From positions 1,137,363-1,201,362 of the forward strand of contig NZ_KI421517.1 in NCBI RefSeq assembly GCF_000473365.1: DNA of 64,000 bases, in the 5' to 3' direction. Positions 35,252-43,418 of the stretch are shown piece by piece; the stretch's first letter is position 1; each line of letters starts with the position of its first letter. The notes under the pieces are model-generated. The model had not been told where the DNA came from. It ran no database searches and saw only the letters and a program-made list of their open reading frames with translations. The stretch is from Adhaeribacter aquaticus DSM 16391. Lineage in GTDB: Bacteria > Bacteroidota > Bacteroidia > Cytophagales > Hymenobacteraceae. A program made the translations under genes and the position numbers.

Positions 35252-35788
35252 ATGCTTAAAATGAAAAAAAATATTTTCGTAGCAGCAACGTTTGCAGTAT
35301 TATTTACTATAGGCTGCGAACAGAAGAAAGAAGCTTCAGCCGATGAAATAACCACTACTGAAGTAGCCAGCACGCCCACTAACACGGTAAACAACCCTAA
35401 TACTACCAATCCGCAGGAAATACAACCAAGCGCTGATGCCCCGGTAATGTCTTTCAAGGAAACCGAATTTGACTTTGGCACTATTAAAGAAGGTGAAGTA
35501 GTTAATCATACCTTTACTTTTACCAATACCGGTAAATCGCCTTTAGTAATAGAAAGTGCCTCTTCTACCTGTGGTTGCACCATTCCGGAATTCCCGAAAG
35601 AGCCAGTAGCTCCAGGAGCAGCAGGTAAAATTTCAGTACAATTTAACAGTTCTGGCAAAGGTGGTACGCAGCAGTTAAAAGTAATTACCATTAAAGCCAA
35701 TACCCAACCTGAAATTACGCAGGTAAATATCAAAGCCAACGTAGCAGCAGCTGCCGGCCAAAACGGACCTTTCAGAACTAATTCTTAA
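35252..35788 (+). CDS. DUF1573 lipoprotein
   Basis: A 178-residue lipoprotein with lipobox FTIGC (Cys22), a Thr/Asn/Pro-rich linker to about residue 65 and one DUF1573 immunoglobulin-like domain at 68-165 (FDFGTIKEGEVVNHTFTFTN, SSTCGCTIPEFP, APGAAGKISVQFNSSGKGG). DUF1573 domains occur widely in Bacteroidota envelope proteins; their role is unknown. It begins the group DUF1573-yajC-ybbR-coaE, with three bases between it and yajC. Confidence 0.9.
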   Translation: MLKMKKNIFVAATFAVLFTIGCEQKKEASADEITTTEVASTPTNTVNNPNTTNPQEIQPSADAPVMSFKETEFDFGTIKEGEVVNHTFTFTNTGKSPLVIESASSTCGCTIPEFPKEPVAPGAAGKISVQFNSSGKGGTQQLKVITIKANTQPEITQVNIKANVAAAAGQNGPFRTNS

Positions 35789-35791
35789 TAC

Positions 35792-36103
35792 ATGCTTCAG
35801 ATATTATTACAAGCTCCTGCTCCCGGTAGCATCTCTAATATTTTATTTATTGGTGCTATTATTCTGGTATTCTATTTTTTCATGATCCGGCCCCAACAAA
35901 AAAAACTTAAGGATCAAAAAAAATTCCGCGAGTCTTTAACCAAAGGAAGCAGTGTTGTTACTATTGGTGGTCTGCACGGAAAGATAGTATCGGTAGAAGA
36001 TACTACAGTAGTGCTGGAAGTAGACAGAGGCGTTCGTTTAACTTTTGACAAAACATCTATTGCTTCTGAAGCAGGAGCTAAAACAGAAGAAATAACTAAA
36101 TAA
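35792..36103 (+). CDS. yajC: Preprotein translocase subunit YajC
   Basis: A 103-residue inner-membrane component that associates with SecDF in the Sec translocon. The single membrane helix (about 15-31) ends in the hallmark FFMIRPQQKK, followed by SLTKGSSVVTIGGLHGKIV. It starts three bases after the DUF1573 stop and precedes the YbbR gene by 11 bases, so it is in the middle of an operon. Confidence 0.95.
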   Translation: MLQILLQAPAPGSISNILFIGAIILVFYFFMIRPQQKKLKDQKKFRESLTKGSSVVTIGGLHGKIVSVEDTTVVLEVDRGVRLTFDKTSIASEAGAKTEEITK

Positions 36104-36114
36104 AACCCGTTGAC

Positions 36115-37092
36115 TTGCCGGCCGAAAGAGCGAAATACATCTTATTATGGTTGTTAAAACCATTTTCTTCAAATGATCGGCAATACTGGAAAGTAGTGCT
36201 GCTGTGCTTTATAGCAGCCGCTACTTTCTGGTTATTAAATGCTCTAAATAAAAACTATAGCAATATCCGTACTTCCTACCCGCTGCGGTTTGTGTACGAT
36301 CAGGAAAAGTTTATTCCGCTAAAGCCCCTGCCCGAAGAAATTGAGATTAATGTAAGCGGGAAAGGCTGGAAATTGCTGCGCAAATACTTAATGATTGATT
36401 TGCGCCCTGCTGAAATAGTTTTTTATTCTATTCCCCCATATAAATATTTAACCAGCAACGCATTACGCCGCAATGTATCCAGTGTATTGGATGGACTGCA
36501 GTTAAATTTTATTTCAACCGATACCGTTCGCTTTTCTTTCGACCGTCGGATCCGTCGCAAAATTCCGCTAGCCGTAGATTCAGCTAATATTCAGTTAGAC
36601 GCAGATAGAATAATTGCGTCTCCTATTGTTATAACTCCTGACTCGGTTATTTTTGATGGGCCGGCTTCTATGGTGAATAAGTTACCATCGCCTTACAAAA
36701 TTAAATTGCCCGTTAATACCATAGACAGAAGCATCAAGCGTATCGTACCCTTAGAGTTTCCTACAAATAATGAATTAGTGAAAGCTAATATTACAGAGGC
36801 TGAAGTTTCTTTTGCGGTAAGTCCTTTAACGTGGCAACAATTACTTATTCCGCCGTTAATCAAAAATCTGCCCGAAGGCAAAGCTGTTAGAATAGTACCC
36901 GAGCTAATTACTATAAGATATGGTTTTGAACAAACCAATGCGGCTCCCATAACACCCGATCAGTTCGAGGTTGCCATAGATTATACCACGTATAACCCGG
37001 CTGATTCTACGGCAGGCGTTTTGGTTACCCGCCGACCGGTTCAGGTAAAAAGAATTTCTATAGGACCTACCAGAGTAAAGCTATTGCAGTAA
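36115..37092 (+). CDS. YbbR-like domain protein
   Basis: A 325-residue membrane-anchored protein starting at TTG 36115, the only usable start in its frame. One membrane helix lies at about 23-42 (WKVVLLCFIAAATFWLLNAL), followed by extracytoplasmic YbbR-like beta modules (RFVYDQEKFIPLKPLPEEIE, VNVSGKGWKLL, ITPDSVIFDGPASMV). In Bacteroidota this gene typically sits between yajC and coaE, as here. The YbbR domain of Firmicutes CdaR regulates diadenylate cyclase; no disA-like gene is present, so the role is unknown. Confidence 0.8.
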   Translation: MPAERAKYILLWLLKPFSSNDRQYWKVVLLCFIAAATFWLLNALNKNYSNIRTSYPLRFVYDQEKFIPLKPLPEEIEINVSGKGWKLLRKYLMIDLRPAEIVFYSIPPYKYLTSNALRRNVSSVLDGLQLNFISTDTVRFSFDRRIRRKIPLAVDSANIQLDADRIIASPIVITPDSVIFDGPASMVNKLPSPYKIKLPVNTIDRSIKRIVPLEFPTNNELVKANITEAEVSFAVSPLTWQQLLIPPLIKNLPEGKAVRIVPELITIRYGFEQTNAAPITPDQFEVAIDYTTYNPADSTAGVLVTRRPVQVKRISIGPTRVKLLQ

Positions 37093-37097
37093 AAAAT

Positions 37098-37697
37098 ATG
37101 CTAAAAGTAGGAATAACAGGTGGAATTGGATCGGGTAAATCAATTGTATGTCGGGTTTTTGCTTTACTGGGAATTCCTGTATACGATTCTGATTTTCGGG
37201 CTAAATGGGTTATGCAGCACGATCCGGTACTACGGGAAAATTTAATTCAGACCTTTGGAGAAAAAGTTTATGATACTGCTGGTTTATTAAATCGCTCTTA
37301 CCTGGCTGCTGTAGTTTTCAATGAACCGGAAAAGTTAAGATTACTTAATAGCCTAGTGCACCCCCGGGTAAGAGAAGATTTCTTAAACTGGTCTGCAAAC
37401 CAAACCCAAGCCCCATATATTTTAAAAGAAGCGGCACTTATGTACGAGAGCAATGCTCATAAACAAGTACAAAAAATAATTACCGTCAGTGCTCCCTTAA
37501 ACATGCGGATAGAGCGGGTACAGCAACGCGACACGCACCGTCAACAAACAGATATAGAAGCTATCATTGCCAAACAATTACCGGAAGAAGAACGTTTGCA
37601 ACGCGCTGATTTTGTCTTATATAATGATGGCCAACAATTAGTAATTCCACAGGTAGTAGCTATTCATAAAAAATTATTGACCTTAAGCACGCAATAA
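37098..37697 (+). CDS. coaE: Dephospho-CoA kinase
   Basis: Catalyses the final step of coenzyme A synthesis, phosphorylating the ribose 3' hydroxyl of dephospho-CoA. The P-loop G8-GIGSGKS15 is intact, and YDSDFRAKWVM (about 30-40), LVHPRVREDF and ERVQQRDTHRQ (lid) follow in the usual order. Length is typical at 199 residues. It starts five bases after the YbbR gene stop. CoaX, the first enzyme, is encoded near 10.4 kb. Confidence 0.95.
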   Translation: MLKVGITGGIGSGKSIVCRVFALLGIPVYDSDFRAKWVMQHDPVLRENLIQTFGEKVYDTAGLLNRSYLAAVVFNEPEKLRLLNSLVHPRVREDFLNWSANQTQAPYILKEAALMYESNAHKQVQKIITVSAPLNMRIERVQQRDTHRQQTDIEAIIAKQLPEEERLQRADFVLYNDGQQLVIPQVVAIHKKLLTLSTQ

Positions 37698-38399
37698 CAT
37701 ACTTCGTACCTTCCTTTTAAAATTTTTGTTAATTCCTCACCAAAGAAAGAAGGTTATACAAACCTTTACCCATTCAGCTTTGCATTAAATATAATTTTTA
37801 ATATTTCAGGCCTCGTATTTTATTCAGGTATAAAGCCTCTCCCTTCATGCCGAAAAAAAAGTATTCTCCTTTATCAAAATTTCTTTAACTACCTTTTCTT
37901 TTATATAATAACCTACTAAATAAATATAATTTATCTAAGTAGTTTGTTTATAATAGATAAAGAAAAAGAATAAACATTATTAAAAAAAGTACGTTTATTC
38001 ACGAATCTTAAATATATTTGCTTTTTACCATATCTAACTGATTAAGAAGAGGATAATTGTACTTTTTACCATAAGTAAAATTTTACAAAGCTTTTCCTGA
38101 TCGCTGCTTTATGCTATTGGTAAATACATTTCTGGTAATAATTACTTGCTTTTAAAAGCAAAAAATTGGCTCTTCTTTTTATAAGCTGCTGATTTTAAAT
38201 ATCATTGCCAACCAGTAATTTATTTTACTTGGAACTGAAAGCAGAAATTGACAGTTCTGACAATGCCTGAAGAAGCAGTTTTTTATATTTTTTTATTATA
38301 TTAGATATAATCTGCTACTTATGAGCCTTCTATTGTAAAGCGAATAAGAAAAAGGAACCTGAACGGGAAAAATATTTCTAACCATAAATTACAATACAC
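37698..38399. other. Intergenic region upstream of fbp, no gene seen
   Basis: About 700 bases of very AT-rich DNA with many stops in all frames. A perfect -7 box TATATTTG lies at 38013-38020 but lacks a TTTG at the proper distance. No terminator for the coaE operon was recognised. Confidence 0.55.
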
Positions 38400-39446
38400 T
38401 TGGAAACGAATAATCAATTAGCTCTACCTGTAGGTGTAACCCTAGATCGGTACATCATGCAGAAACAAAGCGCTTTTCCTTTTGCAACAGGAGAATTGTC
38501 ACAGCTTTTGCGCGATATAGCGTTAGCGGGAAAAATTATTAACCGTGAAATTAACCGGGCAGGTCTGATTGATATTAGTGGCGTTTATGGTGCTAATAAC
38601 GTACAGGGCGAAGCACAACAGAAACTGGATGTTATTGCCAATATTCGCTTTATCCGGGCTCTTAAGAATGGTGGGCAGGCTTGTGCTATTATTTCTGAAG
38701 AAGAAGAAGACATTATTTATACCGGTAACGACAACGCCAAATATGTAGTGGCAATGGACCCGTTGGATGGTTCTTCTAACATTGATGTAAACGTTTCGAT
38801 TGGTACTATTTTCTCTATTTACCGCCGGGTAACACCTATTGGTACCAAAGCCAAAATTGAAGACTTTTTACAAGGAGGTGATAAGCAGGTAGCTGCTGGT
38901 TACATCATTTATGGTTCTTCTACCATGCTGGTTTATACCACTGGCCATGGCGTTAGCGGTTTTACTTATGAACCATCCTTAGGAGAGTTCTTTTTATCAC
39001 ACCCGGGCATTGAAAGCCCAACCGTAGGCAATATGTATTCCTGCAACGAAGGGAATTTACTTCATTATCCGACGCCGGTTAAGGAATATGTAGAGGAGGC
39101 TCGTCGTAAAAACTATACGGCTCGTTACATTGGTTCAATGGTTGCTGATTTGCACCGAAACATGATTAAAGGTGGCATTTATTTATACCCACCACTGCCT
39201 AAAGCCCCTGATGGGAAGTTAAGGATGTTGTATGAGTGCTATCCTTTGGCTTTCATTATAGAACAAGCCGGCGGCAAAGCCTCTGATGGCAAACGCCGTA
39301 TTATGGATATTCCAGCTTCGTTCATTCACCAACGGTCGCCTTTGTATATAGGGTCTTCCAGCATGGTTGATGAACTGTTAGAGAAATTTGACACTTCAAC
39401 AGCAGAAGTGCTGGATACCGCTAAAGATGTTTCCTCTTTAGCTTAG
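38400..39446 (+). CDS. fbp: Class 1 fructose-1,6-bisphosphatase
   Basis: The gluconeogenic phosphatase that converts fructose 1,6-bisphosphate to fructose 6-phosphate. The metal-binding motif [12 protein letters not shown] lies near residue 120, preceded by ISEEEED near 99-105, and [14 protein letters not shown] (about 240) and [11 protein letters not shown] (near 297) are diagnostic. It uses a TTG start at 38400; the first ATG is 19 codons in and would delete the conserved N-terminal start of the fold ([10 protein letters not shown]). Length 348 is typical. Confidence 0.95.
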   Translation: METNNQLALPVGVTLDRYIMQKQSAFPFATGELSQLLRDIALAGKIINREINRAGLIDISGVYGANNVQGEAQQKLDVIANIRFIRALKNGGQACAIISEEEEDIIYTGNDNAKYVVAMDPLDGSSNIDVNVSIGTIFSIYRRVTPIGTKAKIEDFLQGGDKQVAAGYIIYGSSTMLVYTTGHGVSGFTYEPSLGEFFLSHPGIESPTVGNMYSCNEGNLLHYPTPVKEYVEEARRKNYTARYIGSMVADLHRNMIKGGIYLYPPLPKAPDGKLRMLYECYPLAFIIEQAGGKASDGKRRIMDIPASFIHQRSPLYIGSSSMVDELLEKFDTSTAEVLDTAKDVSSLA

Positions 39447-39490
39447 TATAAAGCACCCAATGCTTTGAAAACTAAAACAATATAATATTC

Positions 39491-39530
39491 AAAGAAAAGA
39501 GCCGGTTATGTATAACCGGCTCTTTTCTTT
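39491..39530. terminator. Bidirectional terminator between fbp and the MHS transporter gene
   Basis: Two 19-base perfect arms (39491-39509 and 39512-39530; core AAAAGAGCCGGTTAT) face each other between convergent genes, with A and T runs on the outside. Confidence 0.88.
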
Positions 39531-39579
39531 TAGCTTATAGCCATAGTTGCTGTTTGCAAAAATTCGCCCTACCCGTTAA

Positions 39580-40887
39580 TTATTGCTGCTGGTCTATTAG
39601 GGAGGTGTATTTGGTATCCTTCATAAATAGGTAAACCAAAAGCGAAATAAAAATACATCCGGTAACGTACCAATAGAAATAAGGCTCATGGCCCGTGTTT
39701 TTAAAACTTAAAGCTACGTACTCAGCCGTACCACCAAAAATAGCTACTGTAATAGAATATGGAAAACCTACGCCTAAGGCCCGTATAGCTGTCGGGAACA
39801 ACTCTGCCTTTACTACTGCATTTATTGAAGTATAACCGCTTACTATAACTAAAGCTACCATTATATAACTAAAAGCCTCCCACTGCCCTTTGGCCTGGCT
39901 TAAAGCAGTTAGTAAAGGTACGGTAGCCAATGTACCCAATACTCCAAACCCAATAAGTAAGGGCCGTCGGCCAATCTTATCTGATAGCAGGCCAAAAAGT
40001 GGCTGTAATGCGGCATATATAAACAGAGATAAGAAAGTAATCAAGGTTGCTTGGCTTTTGGTAAGTTGCACCGTATTTACTAAAAATTTCTGCATGTAAG
40101 TGCTGTAGGTATAAAAGGCGATGGTACCACCTAGCGTTAGCCCCATCACTATCGCAACAGCCTTTGGGTGGCGCATTAGTTCTTTTAGCGTACCACTCTT
40201 TTTCTTACCAGTAACTTCTGTTTGATCTGTAAAAGCAACAGTTTCTTTCATATGGCTGCGTAGGTATAGAGCCACTAATGATAATCCCGCACCAATAAAA
40301 AAAGGGATTCGCCAGCCCCACTCCTGCAACTGAGCCTCAGACAAAAAAAACTGCTGCATTATTAACTGAATTCCCAATGCTATTAATTGTCCACCAATTA
40401 ATGTAACATATTGAAAACTGGAGTAAAAGCCCCGGCGATTAGAAGAGGCCACTTCACTTAAATAAGTAGCCGAAGTGCCGTATTCGCCACCTACACTAAG
40501 CCCTTGCAGCAGGCGGGCAAGCAACAACAAAACTGGAGCAGCCACTCCAATAGTATCATATGAAGGGGTAACCGCAATAACCAATGACCCCAACGACATT
40601 AGCAATACCGAGAGCGTCATGGCCAGCTTCCGGCCCATTCTATCTGCTATACTACCAAACAACCAGCCACCAATAGGACGCATTAAAAAGCCTACTGCAA
40701 ATATACCGGCGGTATTTAGCAGTTGCGCCGTAGCATTACTTTTCGGAAAAAACACTGGCGCGAAGTATAAAGAAAAAGCTGAGTAAGCATACCAATCATA
40801 CCACTCTACCAGGTTTCCTATCGAGCCGCTGATAATAGCCCTTAACTGGTTAGGCTGTTTTGTTTTTACGGTTGCGGCTTTTAGCAT
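39580..40887 (-). CDS. MFS transporter of the metabolite:H+ symporter family (MHS, ProP/KgtP-like)
   Basis: A 435-residue proton symporter with 12 membrane helices. Family signatures are GNLVEWYDWYAYSAF near residue 26, GWLFGSIADRMGRKLAMT near 80 (loop 2-3), GLSVGGEYGTSATYLSE near 135 and LSDKIGRRPLLIG near 298 (loop 8-9). MHS members carry dicarboxylates, proline or betaine; the substrate is not determinable. It stands alone, convergent with fbp. Confidence 0.92.
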   Translation of the reverse strand: MLKAATVKTKQPNQLRAIISGSIGNLVEWYDWYAYSAFSLYFAPVFFPKSNATAQLLNTAGIFAVGFLMRPIGGWLFGSIADRMGRKLAMTLSVLLMSLGSLVIAVTPSYDTIGVAAPVLLLLARLLQGLSVGGEYGTSATYLSEVASSNRRGFYSSFQYVTLIGGQLIALGIQLIMQQFFLSEAQLQEWGWRIPFFIGAGLSLVALYLRSHMKETVAFTDQTEVTGKKKSGTLKELMRHPKAVAIVMGLTLGGTIAFYTYSTYMQKFLVNTVQLTKSQATLITFLSLFIYAALQPLFGLLSDKIGRRPLLIGFGVLGTLATVPLLTALSQAKGQWEAFSYIMVALVIVSGYTSINAVVKAELFPTAIRALGVGFPYSITVAIFGGTAEYVALSFKNTGHEPYFYWYVTGCIFISLLVYLFMKDTKYTSLIDQQQ

Positions 40888-41276
40888 AGGCGGTAGGTGC
40901 TTAAAATTATTTCTCGAGAGAACTAAATTATTGTAGCTGCTGCCAATAGGCGGTACAGGTTTTAAAGTTAATGAGCTTAAAGTTACGTACCAGAAGTATT
41001 AGCCTTAAATATACAAAAGGAGGTTGCGTAAACGCAGAAACAGTATTGAAATTTAATTATTTTGACTTGCTTATGATAATGGACAATATAATTAGCAGGT
41101 ATTTTTCTAGAATTATATTGTTTAGACTTCCCTTTTCAAATAAGGCGGCACCTTCTTTAACTGGTTAAGAAATAGTAGATCTCGCTCCATAAGCAGGTAT
41201 ATTACCCCTGCTTAATCTTGAGCAAAAAAAATAAGCTCTTCTAATTTTATTAAAAGAGCTTATTTTTTATATGTTT
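40888..41276. other. Intergenic region upstream of the MHS transporter
   Basis: A 389-base spacer that carries the terminator of the GAF gene at its right end. A 65-codon plus-strand frame at 40971 has no coding character. Nothing else was recognised. Confidence 0.5.
41226..41268 (-). terminator. Terminator after the GAF gene
   Basis: Arms AAAAAATAAGCTCTT (41226-41240) and AAGAGCTTATTTTTT (41254-41268) form a 15-bp perfect stem eight bases past the stop. Confidence 0.8.
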
Positions 41277-41825
41277 TTATACGTTAGCGTTTACTGCTTT
41301 TTGTTGTGCAGGTATAGTTAGCTTCCAGAGTTCTAGTTCCTTCATTACCACTGCGGCTAAATGCTCCAGAATCTTTTGATCTGCAATAGAAAATTTACGA
41401 GGTATTTTATCTACAATACATACTGCACCCAGATTTAGGCCTTCCGGATTTGTTAAGGGGGCCGCTGCATAAAACCGTAAACCAAATTCTCCGGCAACCA
41501 ACGGATTGGCCAGTAAACAAGGTTCCTCTACTGCATTTTCAAAAACAGTAGGCTCATGACTTAAAACTGCCAACGAACAAAGACTGGTGCCCCTATCTAC
41601 CTCATTTACTCCTTCCAGCCCCACATTAGCTTTAAACCAAACGCGTTGCTTATCTACTAGGGAAACAAGTGCAATAGGCACTTTAAAAAGATGTGTAGCC
41701 AGGGAAGCAACATGTTGGAAAGGTCCTTCCCCAACCGGGGTATCTAAGATCTGGTACTCGTGAAGTTTTTGAACTCTTGTTGCATCATTATCAGGAATGA
41801 TTGGAATGCCAAAGGTATTATTCAT
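41277..41825 (-). CDS. GAF-domain protein
   Basis: A 182-residue protein consisting of one GAF domain and short flanks. The start IPDNDATRVQKLHEYQILDTP is the usual lead-in of free-standing bacterial GAF proteins. The core includes VPIALVSLVDKQRVWFKANVG, CSLAVLSHEP, FYAAAPLTNPEGLNLGAVC. It may bind a small ligand or nucleotide. In other bacteria such domains precede kinases or cyclases; here none is attached or adjacent, so the output is unknown. Confidence 0.88.
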   Translation of the reverse strand: MNNTFGIPIIPDNDATRVQKLHEYQILDTPVGEGPFQHVASLATHLFKVPIALVSLVDKQRVWFKANVGLEGVNEVDRGTSLCSLAVLSHEPTVFENAVEEPCLLANPLVAGEFGLRFYAAAPLTNPEGLNLGAVCIVDKIPRKFSIADQKILEHLAAVVMKELELWKLTIPAQQKAVNANV

Positions 41826-42036
41826 GCTCTCGATGCCCTCCCTTTTACAAATTGTACTAGTAAAGGTTTTACATTATAAACTGTATAAAGTTTTTCTTTT
41901 ACGAGAGGAGAAAAGTTTGGTTTTAAGATTCATGATTTTTTCAAAAAATTCCAGGATGACCATTCTGCTTTAAGCCAAGTCGCCTCCTAGTAGAGATTTT
42001 GTTCCGCTATAAGGTTTTTTAAACAACTTTATTTTT

Positions 42037-43098
42037 TTACTTCCCTAGCTTACCTTCTATGCCTTTATTGAAGGCATCTATAAAAGCGTGTCTTAGCACG
42101 TTAACAAAGGTCTTCCAATTATCAGTATTAGGCTGGTTTACATTACCCGAAACCGGCACAACAGTGGCTATTTGGTCCCGCGGTTGGTTTTCCAGGGCTT
42201 CAGTAAATAAACCAATAACAGCTTCTTTTGCGGCTTTCAAAAAGCCTTCTTCTTTTTTATCTTTTTCCCAGTTAAGCACCTGTATGTTTTCAAAGAAAGG
42301 CTTCATGTACCCATCATACTGCCCATTCATCAGCTTTACTTCACTGTACATATCCATTTTGCCTCTTTCTACATCAAACTTACCGTAAGCTTTAATAAAG
42401 CTGTTTAAGCTGGTCAGGTTAACATTGGTTAACTGCATGTCTAAAACAAAATCAGGTATCTCTTTCAAGGCATTTACTTTCATGTTGCCTTTTAATGCAC
42501 CTCCCCCAATAGAGCTACCGGTAACCGTAACAGTAGAAGGCAATTTTTGGCCAGCATTTTCTACGTTAGCTAAATTTAATGCCACCAGTTGCATATTGTT
42601 AATGAATAAATTCACATCGGGGCTGACAGTAAAATCCAGGTAAGCAAGTTTGCCATTATTTGCCCGGAGCCGGTTTATCGTAATGGGCATCAAATCCTTT
42701 ACAATCTCCGTCCAATGCTCACGGGTAGGCTCGTTTGCAGGAGTTTTATTGGCAGCGGCTTCCACTATATTAAGCTGAGGCTTTTCCATAATAACCTCTC
42801 CTACCAACCTTCCTTTAAAAACAGAATTCCACTCGATGGATAAATCGGTGCGATCAATATTTAAGAATGGATATTTTGGATTGCCTTTTTCTTCCACCAA
42901 CACCAGTTGCTTGATAGTATAAGCGCCACGATATAAATGAATATCTATATCGGCTACCTGGCCGTTATAGCCAGGCAACTCATTTAGTGATTTATTTACA
43001 TAATGCTTTACAATGCTGGGCAGCGCCAACCGGAAAATGAGGAGCAACAAAATTATACCCGCTGCAATCAGATACGGCCTTTTAAGCTTCTTCAACAT
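42037..43098 (-). CDS. AsmA/DUF748-like membrane protein
   Basis: A 353-residue protein with one N-terminal membrane helix (about 8-26, PYLIAAGIILLLLIFRLAL) and a periplasmic beta-rich region of the AsmA-like type (YNGQVADIDIHLYRGAYTI, FLNIDRTDLSIEWNSVFKG). These bridge-like proteins help move lipids between membranes. The C-terminal region has amphipathic helices. A DUF748 match is the probable label but was not tested. No operon partner is adjacent. Confidence 0.75.
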   Translation of the reverse strand: MLKKLKRPYLIAAGIILLLLIFRLALPSIVKHYVNKSLNELPGYNGQVADIDIHLYRGAYTIKQLVLVEEKGNPKYPFLNIDRTDLSIEWNSVFKGRLVGEVIMEKPQLNIVEAAANKTPANEPTREHWTEIVKDLMPITINRLRANNGKLAYLDFTVSPDVNLFINNMQLVALNLANVENAGQKLPSTVTVTGSSIGGGALKGNMKVNALKEIPDFVLDMQLTNVNLTSLNSFIKAYGKFDVERGKMDMYSEVKLMNGQYDGYMKPFFENIQVLNWEKDKKEEGFLKAAKEAVIGLFTEALENQPRDQIATVVPVSGNVNQPNTDNWKTFVNVLRHAFIDAFNKGIEGKLGK

Positions 43099-43418
43099 AG
43101 GTTAATTAATATTTATAAAATAACTCAACGTGTAGTTTCCCATTTCGAAACTATTTATACGATTTATTCTGAATAAATATTCAGGAACTAATTTTTACCC
43201 GCTAATCAGCTTTAAACCGGCTGTGTACTTTAGACGTGCCTGATGAGAGTAAACTGGAAACTTTTATTTTTGCCCTTGCTGGCATAGTCTCCAATTACGT
43301 ATACTTTGCATCTAAACCGTATACCAAAAACAAACCTAAAACACAATCCCTCCTGTAGCTTTCACTTCCCATATTTTAGCTGTATTTTTGAAAAAGAATC
43401 AAAAGCAATTCGTGCTGA
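43099..43418. other. Divergent intergenic region upstream of tex
   Basis: A 320-base spacer between divergent genes. It contains three sequences resembling -7 boxes on the plus strand (43265-43272, a TA-n3-TTTG near 43309, and 43383-43390); only the last has a properly spaced partner. No coding frame was seen. Confidence 0.5.
43360..43390 (+). promoter_or_regulatory. Bacteroidota-type promoter of tex
   Basis: TTTC (43360-43363) is followed by exactly 19 bases and TATTTTTG (43383-43390). This matches TTTG-N19-TAnnTTTG at all but one position, and leaves a short leader before the tex start at 43419. Confidence 0.5.

Noticed and set aside
40971-41168. 65-residue plus-strand frame between the MHS transporter and GAF genes
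   Set aside because: The composition is unlike protein, and it has no ribosome site, family or conserved context.
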